This document shows positions 22,666 through 32,100 of a stretch of 32,525 nt of DNA, one piece after another. This DNA comes from Sedimentisphaerales bacterium (GTDB taxonomy: Bacteria; Planctomycetota; Phycisphaerae; Sedimentisphaerales; Anaerobacaceae). A program made the translations under genes and the position numbers. The notes under the pieces are model-generated. The model had not been told where the DNA came from, ran no database searches, and worked only from the letters and a program-made list of their open reading frames with translations. Positions within the stretch are counted from its first letter, which is position 1. Every line of letters begins with the position of its first letter. The stretch spans positions 1-32,525 of the forward strand of contig JAUVXL010000020.1 of NCBI GenBank assembly GCA_030603595.1. Direction: 5' to 3'.

Positions 22666-23793
22666 GTGACAGACAAAAAAGCAGACCTTGCCGGCCCCGG
22701 AATAGGCGATTATGCCGAACTCGACAAGACCCTACCGCAGGATTATACATCGCTGCTATCGCCCAAGGAGACCCAAAACGCCATCTATGCAGCCAAGGAC
22801 TACATCGAAGAAAATCTGTGCAAAGAGCTAAATCTAATCCGCGTCACGGTTCCTCTTATCGTCGATGTCGATAGCGGCGTCAACGACCTGCTCGACCGGG
22901 ACGGCTCACGCACGCCAATCGAGTTTTCGTGCGGACTCGGACTGGAGACACCCGTTCGTGCGCAGGTCGTTCAGGCCGCCACGAAGTGGAAACGAATGGG
23001 CCTCAAGCAGTTCGGAATGGACATCGGCGAGGGCCTGCTTACCGACATGCGCGCCATACGCAAGGACTACTTCCTCGACCACGACCACAGCGCCTACGTG
23101 GATCAGTGGGACTGGGAATTGGCCATAACCGCCGAACAGAGAAACCTGATGTTCCTAAAGCAGGTCGTGCAGAAGATATGGAAGGTGCTCAAGGGCGCCG
23201 AGACCTGCGTCCAGGAGCTTTTCCCGCAACTCAAGACCGACAAATACCCCGACATGCCGGATGAGTTGACCTTTATTCACGCCGAGGACATCCTCGCTAA
23301 ATATCCCGACCTGCCGCGAAAGCAGCGAGAGACGCAAATTGTGCAGGACTATCCGGCCGTCTTCATCTACGGTATCGGCTGGGTATTAGAGGACGGCTAC
23401 CCACACGAGATGAGGGCCGCCGACTACGACGACTGGGCAATCGAGACGACCTCAGAGGACGGCAGGCCAATGCACGGCCTCAACGGCGACATCCTCGTCT
23501 GGAACCCGGTCACAAAACGCCGACACGAGCTTACCTCTATGGGCGTCCGCGTCAACGCAGAGACCCTCAAGCAGCAACTCGAAATCTCCGGCCAGCTCGA
23601 TTTCCTCAAGCTGCCCTACCACAAGGCGATTGTGAACGACGAGATCCCCCTGAGCATCGGCGGAGGTATCGGCCAGTCCCGAACATTCATGCTAATGCTA
23701 AAAAAGGCACACATCGGCGAGGTAAGCGCAACCGTATGGCCAAAAGTGCTCAAGGATATGTGCAAAAAGAAGAACATCCACGTAATCGAATAG
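22666..23793 (+). CDS. asnA: Aspartate-ammonia ligase (asparagine synthetase A)
   Basis: AsnA makes asparagine from aspartate, ATP and ammonia with a class II aminoacyl-tRNA-synthetase-like fold, unlike the glutamine-dependent AsnB. The product is 375 residues from GTG 22666, which has TTAGGAGAG six bases upstream; the longer open frame to 22495 overlaps guaA and lacks such a site. Family segments are LIRVTVPLIVDVDSGVNDLL, TKWKRMGL, DIGEGLLTDMRAIR, YVDQWDWELAI, FIYGIGWVLEDGYPHE, RAADYDDW, GLNGDILVWNP, SSMGVR-like TSMGVRV, and SIGGGIGQSR. It is slightly longer than E. coli AsnA (about 330). It lies 59 bp behind the GMP-synthase subunit, so both probably share the promoter at 21581. Confidence 0.93.
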   Translation: MTDKKADLAGPGIGDYAELDKTLPQDYTSLLSPKETQNAIYAAKDYIEENLCKELNLIRVTVPLIVDVDSGVNDLLDRDGSRTPIEFSCGLGLETPVRAQVVQAATKWKRMGLKQFGMDIGEGLLTDMRAIRKDYFLDHDHSAYVDQWDWELAITAEQRNLMFLKQVVQKIWKVLKGAETCVQELFPQLKTDKYPDMPDELTFIHAEDILAKYPDLPRKQRETQIVQDYPAVFIYGIGWVLEDGYPHEMRAADYDDWAIETTSEDGRPMHGLNGDILVWNPVTKRRHELTSMGVRVNAETLKQQLEISGQLDFLKLPYHKAIVNDEIPLSIGGGIGQSRTFMLMLKKAHIGEVSATVWPKVLKDMCKKKNIHVIE

Positions 23794-23798
23794 ACGCT

Positions 23799-26372
23799 AT
23801 GAATAAGAGACTATCTCAAATCTGTCACCCTGAGCGAAGCGAAGGGTCTGGCAGCGGTGAATATGAGATTCTTCGCTGCGCTCAGAATGACATTCGGACT
23901 TTTGAGATAATCTCTAAGCGTGGTCTTTGTCTTGTTAGAACAGTCCTGCTCTCTCTTGCAGCGAGTGTCTTCGTAGGTCAAAGACCTTCGTTCGGCCTCG
24001 TCGGCGGCGCGATTGCGGGCAACCGGTACAGAGTCGTTATCTCAAGCGATATAGGCGGCAGCGACGAGGACGACATCCAATCAATGATCCATTATTTGGT
24101 TTATGCCGATCTTTTCGATACTGAAGGTATCATCTCCTCGCCGCCGCACAAGGGCCGAAAGAGAGACATCCTGAAGGTGATCGATGTTTACGAAAAGGAC
24201 CTGCCCAAGCTGAGGACCTGGTCGGACAAATACCCGGCGCCCGACTATCTCCGCTCGATTTCAAAGCAGGGCGCAACGGATCCCGCCCCAGAGAAGGGCT
24301 ACAGCAATCCCACCGAAGGCTCACGATGGATCATCGAATGCGCTAAAAAGAAGGACCGGCGTCCGTTATACATCCTCGTCTGGGGTTCGGTCACCGACGT
24401 CGCCCAGGCGCTTCACGATGACCCCGGCATAAAGAAGAAAATCCGCGTGCAATTCATCGCCTCCTGGAACCAGAGAAACGACGAAAACGCCTTCGCATAC
24501 ATCGACCGGCACCATCCCGATACCTGGTTCATTCACAATGACACCACGTTCCGCGGGTGGTACATGGGCGGCGAGCAGGGCGGTGATCTGGGTAATAAAT
24601 CATTCGTTCAAACGCACGCCAAGGGCCACGGCGCGCTCGGCGAGCTTTTCGTCCGTCTCAAAGGCGGCGGCATAAAGATGGGCGACACGCCGACTGTTTC
24701 TTATCTTTTGCGCGGGACGCCCAACGACCCGACGAAAGAAAGCTGGGGCGGAAGGTTCGTAAAAAGGCAAGGTCGGCCCAACTGGTGGATCGACGATCCC
24801 GACCCTGCTGTTGCTCAGGGCGACCGCCCCGGCGCCAAAACTGTGAATAAGTGGCGCGAAGACTACCTGCGTGATTTCCAAAAACGCTTCGACCGCTGTA
24901 AGAATAAACGCTCGGATAGCGCCCCTAAGCCTAATCCCACGGCGAAGACGCCTGCCTTTCCGGGCGCCGAGGGCTTTGGCGCTTTCGCACAAGGCGGACG
25001 CGGAGGGCGCGTTATTGAAGTTACCAACCTCGACGACAGCGGACCCGGCAGCCTTCGCCGCGCCGTCAACGCCGAGGGGCCGAGAATTGTAGTCTTTCGC
25101 GTCTCCGGCACTATCAATCTCGAATCCGGGCTGTCGATCAGGAATCCCTATATCACTATTGCAGGCCAGACCGCCCCCGGCGACGGGATATGCCTCAAGA
25201 CATACTCGCTGTCCGTCGCCGCCGACCACGTTGTCATCCGTTTTATTCGGTGCAGGCCGGGCGACAATGCAAAATTCGAGGGCGACGCAATCTCGATATC
25301 CGCAGGCCGCGACATCATCCTCGATCATTGCTCGGCAAGCTGGTCCGTCGATGAAACGCTCTCGGCCTCTACGTCCGGGCAATTGGGCGATGTTACCGTC
25401 CAATGGTGCATCATCTCCGAAAGTCTCAACAACTCCTCTCACCACAAGGGATCTCACGGCTACGGCTCGCTGATCCGCGGCGGATGGGGAAACGGATACA
25501 CCTTCCACCACAACCTCTACGCCCACCATCGTGGACGCTCTCCGCGCCCCGGCAACTACAACTCGGCATCCGAGGACCCCAAAGGCTTCATCTTCGATTT
25601 TAGAAACAACGTCCTTTACAATTGGGCCGGCTCGGCCGCAGGGTATAATTCCGACGGCGACAGCATCACGAAGATGAACTTCGTCGCCAACTACTATAAG
25701 CAAGGCCCGAATTCCACCCGCCGATTCGCATTCGCCGAAAGCACAACCTGCGCAAAGGCCTGGTTCGCCGACAATGCAATGAACGGCGTTCGCCCCGATG
25801 ACCCGTGGTCGCTCGTATCATTCAGAGGCTTCTCACCCGAACAGATCCAGGCATACAAACAAAATGCCCCGATTCCCGTTGCTGATGTCACAACCGAAGA
25901 CGCAATGACCGCCTTCAAGCGAGTTCTCGCCCAGGCCGGAGCCGTACTTCCTAAACGGGACGCCGTGGATACTAATGTGGTGAACAACGTGATCGACGGA
26001 ACTGGGAAAATAATAGACGATGAGGAGGATGTCGGCGGCTGGCCCGTTTTGAAATCCGCAAAGCCGCCTCTCGATACCGACCAAGACGGCATGCCGGATG
26101 AATGGGAAAAGGCCCACGGTCTGAAGCCAAACGACAAAACCGACGGTGCAAAGGATCGCGACGAAGACGGCTACACCAACATCGAAGAGTACCTCAACCA
26201 CCTCGCCGCCCCCGGCCGCGCAGCTTTATTGCCTCATCGTATCTTGCCCGAAACTGTCATTCCTGCGAAGCTTGTCCTCGACCCCGATCGGGGAGCAGGA
26301 ATCCATACCCCTCGCACCGAGAACGCCGCCCCGACCGGCCGCAATACGCAAGAAGTGGATGGCGGGACTTGA
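23799..26372 (+). CDS. DUF1593 nucleoside-hydrolase-like / pectate lyase fusion, exported
   Basis: From ATG 23799 the product is 857 residues. Residues 4-39 are translated repeat (CHPERSEGSGSG, RCAQND). A signal-peptide core lies at 43-60 (LCLVRTVLLSLAASVFVG). Residues 77 to about 345 are a DUF1593 / Sde182-type domain with a nucleoside-hydrolase-like acidic motif ISSDIGGSDEDD and YILVWGSVTDVAQAL. Residues 384 to about 755 form a right-handed beta-helix of pectate-lyase type: FPGAEGFGAFAQGGRGGRV, TNLDDSGPGSLRRAV, YITIAGQTAPGDG, HVVIRFIRCRPGD, DHCSASWSVDE and HHNLYAHHRGRSPRPG. Residues 759-802 are a thrombospondin-3/EF-like calcium repeat (DTDQDGMPDEWE, DRDEDGYTNIEEYL). The tail to 857 contains a second translated repeat. 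It should cleave pectin-type glycans outside the cell; the role of the DUF1593 part is unknown. It heads the glycan-degradation cluster. Confidence 0.88.
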   Translation: MNKRLSQICHPERSEGSGSGEYEILRCAQNDIRTFEIISKRGLCLVRTVLLSLAASVFVGQRPSFGLVGGAIAGNRYRVVISSDIGGSDEDDIQSMIHYLVYADLFDTEGIISSPPHKGRKRDILKVIDVYEKDLPKLRTWSDKYPAPDYLRSISKQGATDPAPEKGYSNPTEGSRWIIECAKKKDRRPLYILVWGSVTDVAQALHDDPGIKKKIRVQFIASWNQRNDENAFAYIDRHHPDTWFIHNDTTFRGWYMGGEQGGDLGNKSFVQTHAKGHGALGELFVRLKGGGIKMGDTPTVSYLLRGTPNDPTKESWGGRFVKRQGRPNWWIDDPDPAVAQGDRPGAKTVNKWREDYLRDFQKRFDRCKNKRSDSAPKPNPTAKTPAFPGAEGFGAFAQGGRGGRVIEVTNLDDSGPGSLRRAVNAEGPRIVVFRVSGTINLESGLSIRNPYITIAGQTAPGDGICLKTYSLSVAADHVVIRFIRCRPGDNAKFEGDAISISAGRDIILDHCSASWSVDETLSASTSGQLGDVTVQWCIISESLNNSSHHKGSHGYGSLIRGGWGNGYTFHHNLYAHHRGRSPRPGNYNSASEDPKGFIFDFRNNVLYNWAGSAAGYNSDGDSITKMNFVANYYKQGPNSTRRFAFAESTTCAKAWFADNAMNGVRPDDPWSLVSFRGFSPEQIQAYKQNAPIPVADVTTEDAMTAFKRVLAQAGAVLPKRDAVDTNVVNNVIDGTGKIIDDEEDVGGWPVLKSAKPPLDTDQDGMPDEWEKAHGLKPNDKTDGAKDRDEDGYTNIEEYLNHLAAPGRAALLPHRILPETVIPAKLVLDPDRGAGIHTPRTENAAPTGRNTQEVDGGT
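23806..23915. repeat. About 110-bp palindromic repeat inside a coding region
   Basis: The outer arms AGAGACTATCTCAAA (23806) and TTTGAGATAATCTCT (ending 23915) are inverted repeats with one mismatch. The inner arms GTCACCCTGAGCGAAGCGAAG and its imperfect complement CTTCGCTGCGCTCAGAATGAC complete the hairpin. AAG occurs at both borders (23805-23807 and 23916-23918), a possible 3-bp target duplication. The unit between is 108 bp, a multiple of three, and is read in frame by the 23799 gene. Confidence 0.85.
26256..26306. repeat. Palindromic repeat at the 3' end of the pectate lyase gene
   Basis: ATTCCTGC (26259) pairs with GCAGGAAT (ending 26302). Inside is the perfect palindrome CCCCGATCGGGG (26282-26293). 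The GTCATTCCTGCGAAG...GCAGGAATCCA format is a known dispersed repeat type. It is translated as VIPAKLVLDPDRGAGIH in the C-terminal tail of the protein. Confidence 0.8.
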
Positions 26373-26392
26373 TATCTTCTATGGAGGTTTGA

Positions 26393-29005
26393 ATGGACTC
26401 AACCACCTCGAATCATAAATGCAATTCGTTGCCCGCAATTCGCGTCTATGCTTTCCTCGGCATCTTGGTTTTGACCGTATTTTGCAGCAGCAGGGCGGTT
26501 GGGGCGGATTTGATCCCGTTCGTCATCCCGTCCAAGCCGAATCCCAATTCCCCGATTGCGGCGGCTCCTGCTGAGCCAATTGGTGCGGATTCGCCCCGGC
26601 TGATTGCGCGCTCGGGCCATTTCTTTCGTGCGGACAAGCGCGTCCGTCTTTGGGGCGTCAATCTCTCATTCGGCGCGAATTTCCCCACCCACGAGGCCGC
26701 ACCGCACGTAGCTGCCCGCCTGGCGGCCGTCGGAGTCAATAGCGTTCGATGCCATCACATGGACACCGCTCGCTGGCCTCGCGGCATCTGGAATGCCGAG
26801 GACGGCAAAGATATTGCCCCCGAAGCTCTTGACCGGCTCGACTTCTTTATCGATCAGCTTGCGCGCCGCGGAATCTATGCGGACATCAATCTTCACGTCG
26901 GTAGAGAGCACAGCAAATACCTCGGCCTGCCCGAGACCGGCAGAAGCTATGACAAAGTCACTAACATCTTCACTCCCGCCCTTGTTGACGCCCAGAAAAA
27001 ATACGCCCGCGACCTACTCGGCCACGTCAACAAGTATCGCAACGTCCGCTACGCCGACGACCCGGCCATAGCAATAGTCGAAATCACAAATGAGAACAGC
27101 TTCTTCATGTGGGACGGCGACCGGACACTGCGAACCCTGCCGGAGTATTACGCCAAGATACTCCAGGCCAAGTTCAATTCGTGGCTGAAAACAGAGCTTG
27201 GCTCGGACGACAAGCTGCGCACCGCCTGGTCCGACGGTGTCCAGCCGCTCGGCGAAAACCTGCTCAAGAACGGCGATTTTGAGTCCCGCCAAGCCGGCTC
27301 AAGCATCCCGCAGTATTGGAACATCGAGCAGCACGAAGGCTGCAGGGCCTGGTGCTCACGCCAGCGGCTCGAATCCAGAAGGGCGCTGAGAATCGAGATC
27401 GAAAAGGCCGACGATACCGAATGGCACCTGCAGTTCAACCAGCGGGGCCTCACCCTCAAGAAGGGCCAATACTACACCGTCGCCTTCGAGGCCGCCGCCG
27501 ATCAGCCGCGCCAAATCACCTGCGGCGTGAGCCAGGCCGGCAGCCCGTGGGCCAATCTCGGCCTATCGCAGCGCATCGAACTCACCAAAAAGCGCACCAC
27601 CTTTCGCCTCGGGTTCACCGCCAAGGCCGACGAAGCAAACGCCCGCCTGAGCTTCTCTTTCGGCGGCGGCGAAATCCCAATACACCTCGCCAATATCGAA
27701 CTTCGCCCCGGCGGCAGAGTCGGTCTCAAAGAACGCGAGTCGCTCAGCAAGGGCAATATCGCTCTCTTCGCTGAAACGGAATCCCCCCAACGCACGATTG
27801 ACCGAATGAAATTCCTCGCCGAGACCGAAAAGGCATACTTCGACCAGATGCGCACCTTCATCAAAAAAGACCTCAAATGCGACGCTCTTGCAACCGGCAC
27901 AATAGTCTTCGGCCCGCTCGGACTCTACGCCCAGAGCGACATGGATTTCATCGACGCCCACGCCTACTGGCAGCACCCTCGCTTCCCCAACAGGCCCTGG
28001 GATGCGGGCGACTGGCTCATCGATCAAAAACCAATGACCGATTACCCCGACGAGGCCACTCTCTTCCGCCTGGCCGCCCAGCGTCTCGCCGGCAAGCCCT
28101 ATACCGTCAGCGAATACAACCACCCCGCCCCCCTCGACTCCCAGGCAGAGTGCGTCCCCATGCTCGCCTCCTTCGCCGCCGCCCAGGATTGGGACGGAAT
28201 CTGGCTATACACATACTCCCACAGTTCCGACGACTGGGACAGAGAGAATATGAGCAGCTATTTCGATATCGACACAAACCCCGCCAAGTGGGGCTTTATG
28301 CGGGCCGCCGCCGCCGTCTTTGTTGACAACGGCATTGCTGAATTGAAAAGTAGTCTGTCTATTTCATTGCCTGACTCGGCGGATCGCCTTGCCTCATTGG
28401 CAAAGCTGCACATCCGGCACGACTGTAATATGTTCGCGACTATATCTGAACGCTGGGAAATGGGCTGGCGTGATGTGCTGAAAACGCGAATTGCCTCATC
28501 GTTAAGTGGCTGGGCTGGTAGTGGAGGCTTTTCTGAAACGACGAGGATTCAGTGGGGCACCGAGAGCGGTATTGGCCTCTACGGCGCCTTCGGAGATAAG
28601 GCATGGCTCCTCGCCGGCCACGCAGAGAAGTTCGCACCGGTTACCAGGGGCCTCGTGGCTGTGTACTCGCCCCGCTTTCTCGCAATGGCTGTCACCGCCC
28701 TCGACAAGAAGACGCTGCAACAGAGCAGCCGCGTTCTCATCACCGCCTGCGGCCGATGCGAGAATACCGGTATGAAATTCTCCGAAGACCGCCGAACCGT
28801 AGGTCGAAACTGGGGTGCTGCCCCCGTCCTCATCGAAACCGTCGAAGGAACGGTGACTTTGCCGAGCGGGTGCTGGAAATGCCAGGCCCTCGGTCCTGAT
28901 GGAATGCCGCAAAGTGAAGTCCCTGTCTCTTACCGTGACGACGAGAGCATCGTGAAGCTCTCGCCGAAATACAAAACAATGTGGTATCTCCTGACCAGGC
29001 CTTGA
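26393..29005 (+). CDS. Exported clan GH-A glycoside hydrolase with a CBM
   Basis: The 870-residue product starts at ATG 26393, with GGAGG six bases upstream and 20 bp after the pectate lyase stop, so the two are cotranscribed. A signal peptide occupies about 17-38 (VYAFLGILVLTVFCSSRAVGA). A TIM-barrel catalytic domain begins about residue 70: RLWGVNLSFGANFP, AAVGVNSVRCHHMD, YADINLHVG. The probable acid/base is E234 in VEITNENSFF. The barrel is interrupted by a carbohydrate-binding jelly roll from about 289 (LLKNGDFESRQAG ... HLANIELRPGG). The barrel then resumes (FIDAHAYWQHP), and the probable nucleophile is E574 in YTVSEYNHP. A beta-rich C-terminal domain follows. The fold and residues fit clan GH-A, but the GH family and substrate are not certain. 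Context suggests plant or algal polysaccharide side chains. Confidence 0.85.
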   Translation: MDSTTSNHKCNSLPAIRVYAFLGILVLTVFCSSRAVGADLIPFVIPSKPNPNSPIAAAPAEPIGADSPRLIARSGHFFRADKRVRLWGVNLSFGANFPTHEAAPHVAARLAAVGVNSVRCHHMDTARWPRGIWNAEDGKDIAPEALDRLDFFIDQLARRGIYADINLHVGREHSKYLGLPETGRSYDKVTNIFTPALVDAQKKYARDLLGHVNKYRNVRYADDPAIAIVEITNENSFFMWDGDRTLRTLPEYYAKILQAKFNSWLKTELGSDDKLRTAWSDGVQPLGENLLKNGDFESRQAGSSIPQYWNIEQHEGCRAWCSRQRLESRRALRIEIEKADDTEWHLQFNQRGLTLKKGQYYTVAFEAAADQPRQITCGVSQAGSPWANLGLSQRIELTKKRTTFRLGFTAKADEANARLSFSFGGGEIPIHLANIELRPGGRVGLKERESLSKGNIALFAETESPQRTIDRMKFLAETEKAYFDQMRTFIKKDLKCDALATGTIVFGPLGLYAQSDMDFIDAHAYWQHPRFPNRPWDAGDWLIDQKPMTDYPDEATLFRLAAQRLAGKPYTVSEYNHPAPLDSQAECVPMLASFAAAQDWDGIWLYTYSHSSDDWDRENMSSYFDIDTNPAKWGFMRAAAAVFVDNGIAELKSSLSISLPDSADRLASLAKLHIRHDCNMFATISERWEMGWRDVLKTRIASSLSGWAGSGGFSETTRIQWGTESGIGLYGAFGDKAWLLAGHAEKFAPVTRGLVAVYSPRFLAMAVTALDKKTLQQSSRVLITACGRCENTGMKFSEDRRTVGRNWGAAPVLIETVEGTVTLPSGCWKCQALGPDGMPQSEVPVSYRDDESIVKLSPKYKTMWYLLTRP

Positions 29006-29019
29006 GACAAAGAACATAG

Positions 29020-29091
29020 ATGAAGGGATTCATAATGAGAATTCGACCGTCCATCCTCGCTTCTTGTCATTCCCGCGAACTATGTGTTTAG
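29020..29091 (+). other. Short interrupted leader frame before the last gene
   Basis: ATG 29020 and an internal ATG at 29035 (behind AAGGGATTC) open a frame reading MRIRPSILAS. It then runs into TGTCATTCCCGCGAA, a repeat-type block, and stops at TAG 29089. It looks like a gene start disrupted by a dispersed repeat, or a short leader. The intact gene begins downstream at 29147. Confidence 0.3.
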
Positions 29092-29146
29092 CGGACGTCG
29101 GCACGACGTCTCCTATATCGAAACTAATCGCGAAAGGTCCGAACTA

Positions 29147-32100
29147 ATGATCGCAAAAGGTGTCGCCAAATTAATACTGCCGGTTGTTCTTGTCTTTGCA
29201 CTTGCATCCTTCGCCTTCAACGGCCACATCGTCACCGAAGGCCCGCTCAAAGTTACTATAGCCGACATCAAGAGCCCGACGCAATTCGACCGGCCATACA
29301 ACGTCGGCGTGATGCTCGAAAATACCGGTCCGTCCAACCTGAGCGTCAACGTTCGTATCGACGGGCTTATCGACCAGTGGCATGCCGTAGGACAAACGCA
29401 AAAGCAAATCGAAATCGCCCCTCGCAGCAGCGCAAAGGCGACCTTTCAAATCGCCGTCTCCGAGGGCGCGTTTTCTGCGCTATATCCCGTCCATATTTAC
29501 GCGACCTTCAAGGATAACGGCGAAAGCGTGACGGCCCATGCGATTCAGATATTCGAGACGAAATTCCCGAGACTATCTCCCGCAGCGGCGAAATCCACCG
29601 AGTTGCCGGTCAATATCGTCCCGGCCAACGGCGCCTTGCCGCTCTGCTCTGTCGATACGCACCGCCTCGCTTGGCGATTCTTCGACAAGCCGCTTGCTTA
29701 TACGCATGTCGGCTTCCAGGGCTCGGTCCGCGAATCAATGGCCGATTTCGCCCGTCGCCCCATTACGCGCGGTGCGACCAAGCAGGCAATCGTGATGCAC
29801 CCCCCGTGGAAGCCGGCCGGCGGAACCGTGTTCGCCGAATACATGCTCAAATTGCCCGATACCACGCCTATAAGCCTGCGTTTCGCCAACGCAATTCGCG
29901 ACCATACTGCTACCGAGCCGGCCGGCGATGGCGTAACTTTCCGGGTATGGGCGGGCGAGACAAAACTCTTCGAGCGACATACCGACAGCAAAAAATGGCT
30001 CGACGGCCAGGCCGACCTGAGCCGATTCGCAGGCAAGCAGATACTCCTGCGCCTCGAAAGCCACCCCGGCCCGAAACGCGACACCACCTGCGACTCATCC
30101 TACTGGGGCGACCCCGTAATCGTCGCCGGAAACGTTCGCCCCAAACTCACCGATATGCAACGCAAAGAACTGCGCAAACGCGCTCTCGATATCACCGCTC
30201 TCAAAAAGCCTCTCGGCAAAGGTGACCACGTATTTCGTCTCGAAGGTGGCTGTCGCGCCGCGATATCCTTGGGACCGAAAGGGCTCTTAGACGGCGCCAT
30301 CGCGTTCTCCGACGGCAGGCGAAGCGTTGTATTCGATGGCCTGCAAACGTCGGTCTTGCGCCACAACCTCGCTGCAGATTTTTCCCCCCTCGTTGTGCGC
30401 GGGGTCTCGACCGCCCGGCTCGAACTCGGCGCGGTCACTATCAGGCACGACCTTTCCCTGGGCGACGAGCAATTTGTGCTCACCGCAAATGTTAGCCTCG
30501 ACAAAGCCGGTCTTCGCATCGCGCTGAACTGTCCCAAACGTATTACCGACATCGCCCTCGGTCCCGCCGACCGGAAGGCGTCGCGCGTCTATTACGGCCA
30601 CGGATACTGCATCGTCGAGCCTGAAGCCTTCAGAGCCAGCTTCGGCGGACACAACCTCTCGACAAGTCACGTTGGGTTCGACTTTGAAAAGGGCCTTTCG
30701 CTTCTGGTTGCATCCGACAACCCGCCCGATTTTCTCGAAGTCAATCCGAGCACTCGCAAGTACGCACTCCACACGCATCTTAATGCGACTATGACCTTTG
30801 TGCCAGGCAGCAGGGGGGCATTCGATTGCGCCCGCAAGTATCGACCCTTGTACGATAAGAAGGCCGCGCCGGCCTTCAAGCGCAAGGCAGGCAGATTCGT
30901 CTTCGATATTTGGGGCGGCCGTTACGCCGAGATAGCCGAGACGATGAAACGGATGATCAGCTACGGCCTGACCGATTCGCTCCTCACCGTTCACGTCTGG
31001 CAGCGATGGGGCTACGACTACCGCCTACCCGATATATATCCGCCCCAGCCGCAACTCGGCACAGTCGAGGATATGCAGAAAATTGCCAAAGTCTGCGCCG
31101 AACACGATATCCCCTGGGGCCTCCACGATAACTACATCGATTTCTACCCCGATGCCGAAGACTACTCCTACGACCATATATGTTTCACCGAGCGCGGCGA
31201 GCCGGTTAAGGCATGGATCAACGAAGGCCGCGGCGCCCAGAGCTATCGCTGGCGGCCCGACAGCATTATGCCCTTCGTCCAGAGGAACCTGCGCCTGATA
31301 AAGCCTAATCTCAAACCCAATCACTACTTTATCGACGTCTTTACATCGTTGCCTTGCTTCGATTACTACGATAGCGACGGCGCCTTCCACTCAATGCTCG
31401 AAACCCGCAAGTGCTGGGGCGAGGCATTCGCCTGGATACGCGACTACCTTGGCGGCGACGCCCCGATGACCTCCGAGGCGGGCCACGACCAGTTGACCGG
31501 CTACATCGAAGGCGCCGATTGCCAGCACCTGCAGATTACGCCGGTCGGCAAGCGATTCTGCATCAACATCAAATGCAAAGACTGGCAGCGCGTCCCCTGG
31601 TTCGACGCCGTCCTGCACGACAAATTCAGCCTCCACGGCGTCGGCTATTCCAGTCGATACCAGGGCGACCGGACCCGCCGAGACCACGGTATCGAAAGCG
31701 ACGATTACATCTCGGCAGAGATACTGGAAGGCCACGCGCTGATGATCGACCGCGGCGGCTTCGGCAGAGGCGCTGTTCGCAAATACTGGCTCGCTCAGGA
31801 CTTCATTCGCAGCATCGCAACAGACACAATCGAGAACGTCGAATTCATAGACGGAAGCATTCACCGCCAGATCATCTCCTGGAAATCGGGGGCAAAAGTA
31901 TATGTAAATCGTGGCGAAGATGACTGGCTTATCGCCGGCAAACGGCTGCCCAAATACGGCTATTATGCAAAGAACGGCCCTATCGAATCGAGCATTGAAA
32001 GAATCGACGGCGTCATCGTCGAGCGGTCCAACGGGCCTTCTGGTCTGTACGTCAACTCGCGAACCTCCAATCCCGATGGCGCCTTGCCCATCCGCCCGAC

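Noticed and set aside
24600-25703. Minus-strand 367-codon ORF
   Set aside because: Lies opposite the pectate lyase domain. It has no family motif and mirrors the codon pattern of the real gene.
29698-30087. Minus-strand ORFs over the last gene
   Set aside because: Shadow frames. The plus frame is open for over 1100 codons with a signal peptide.
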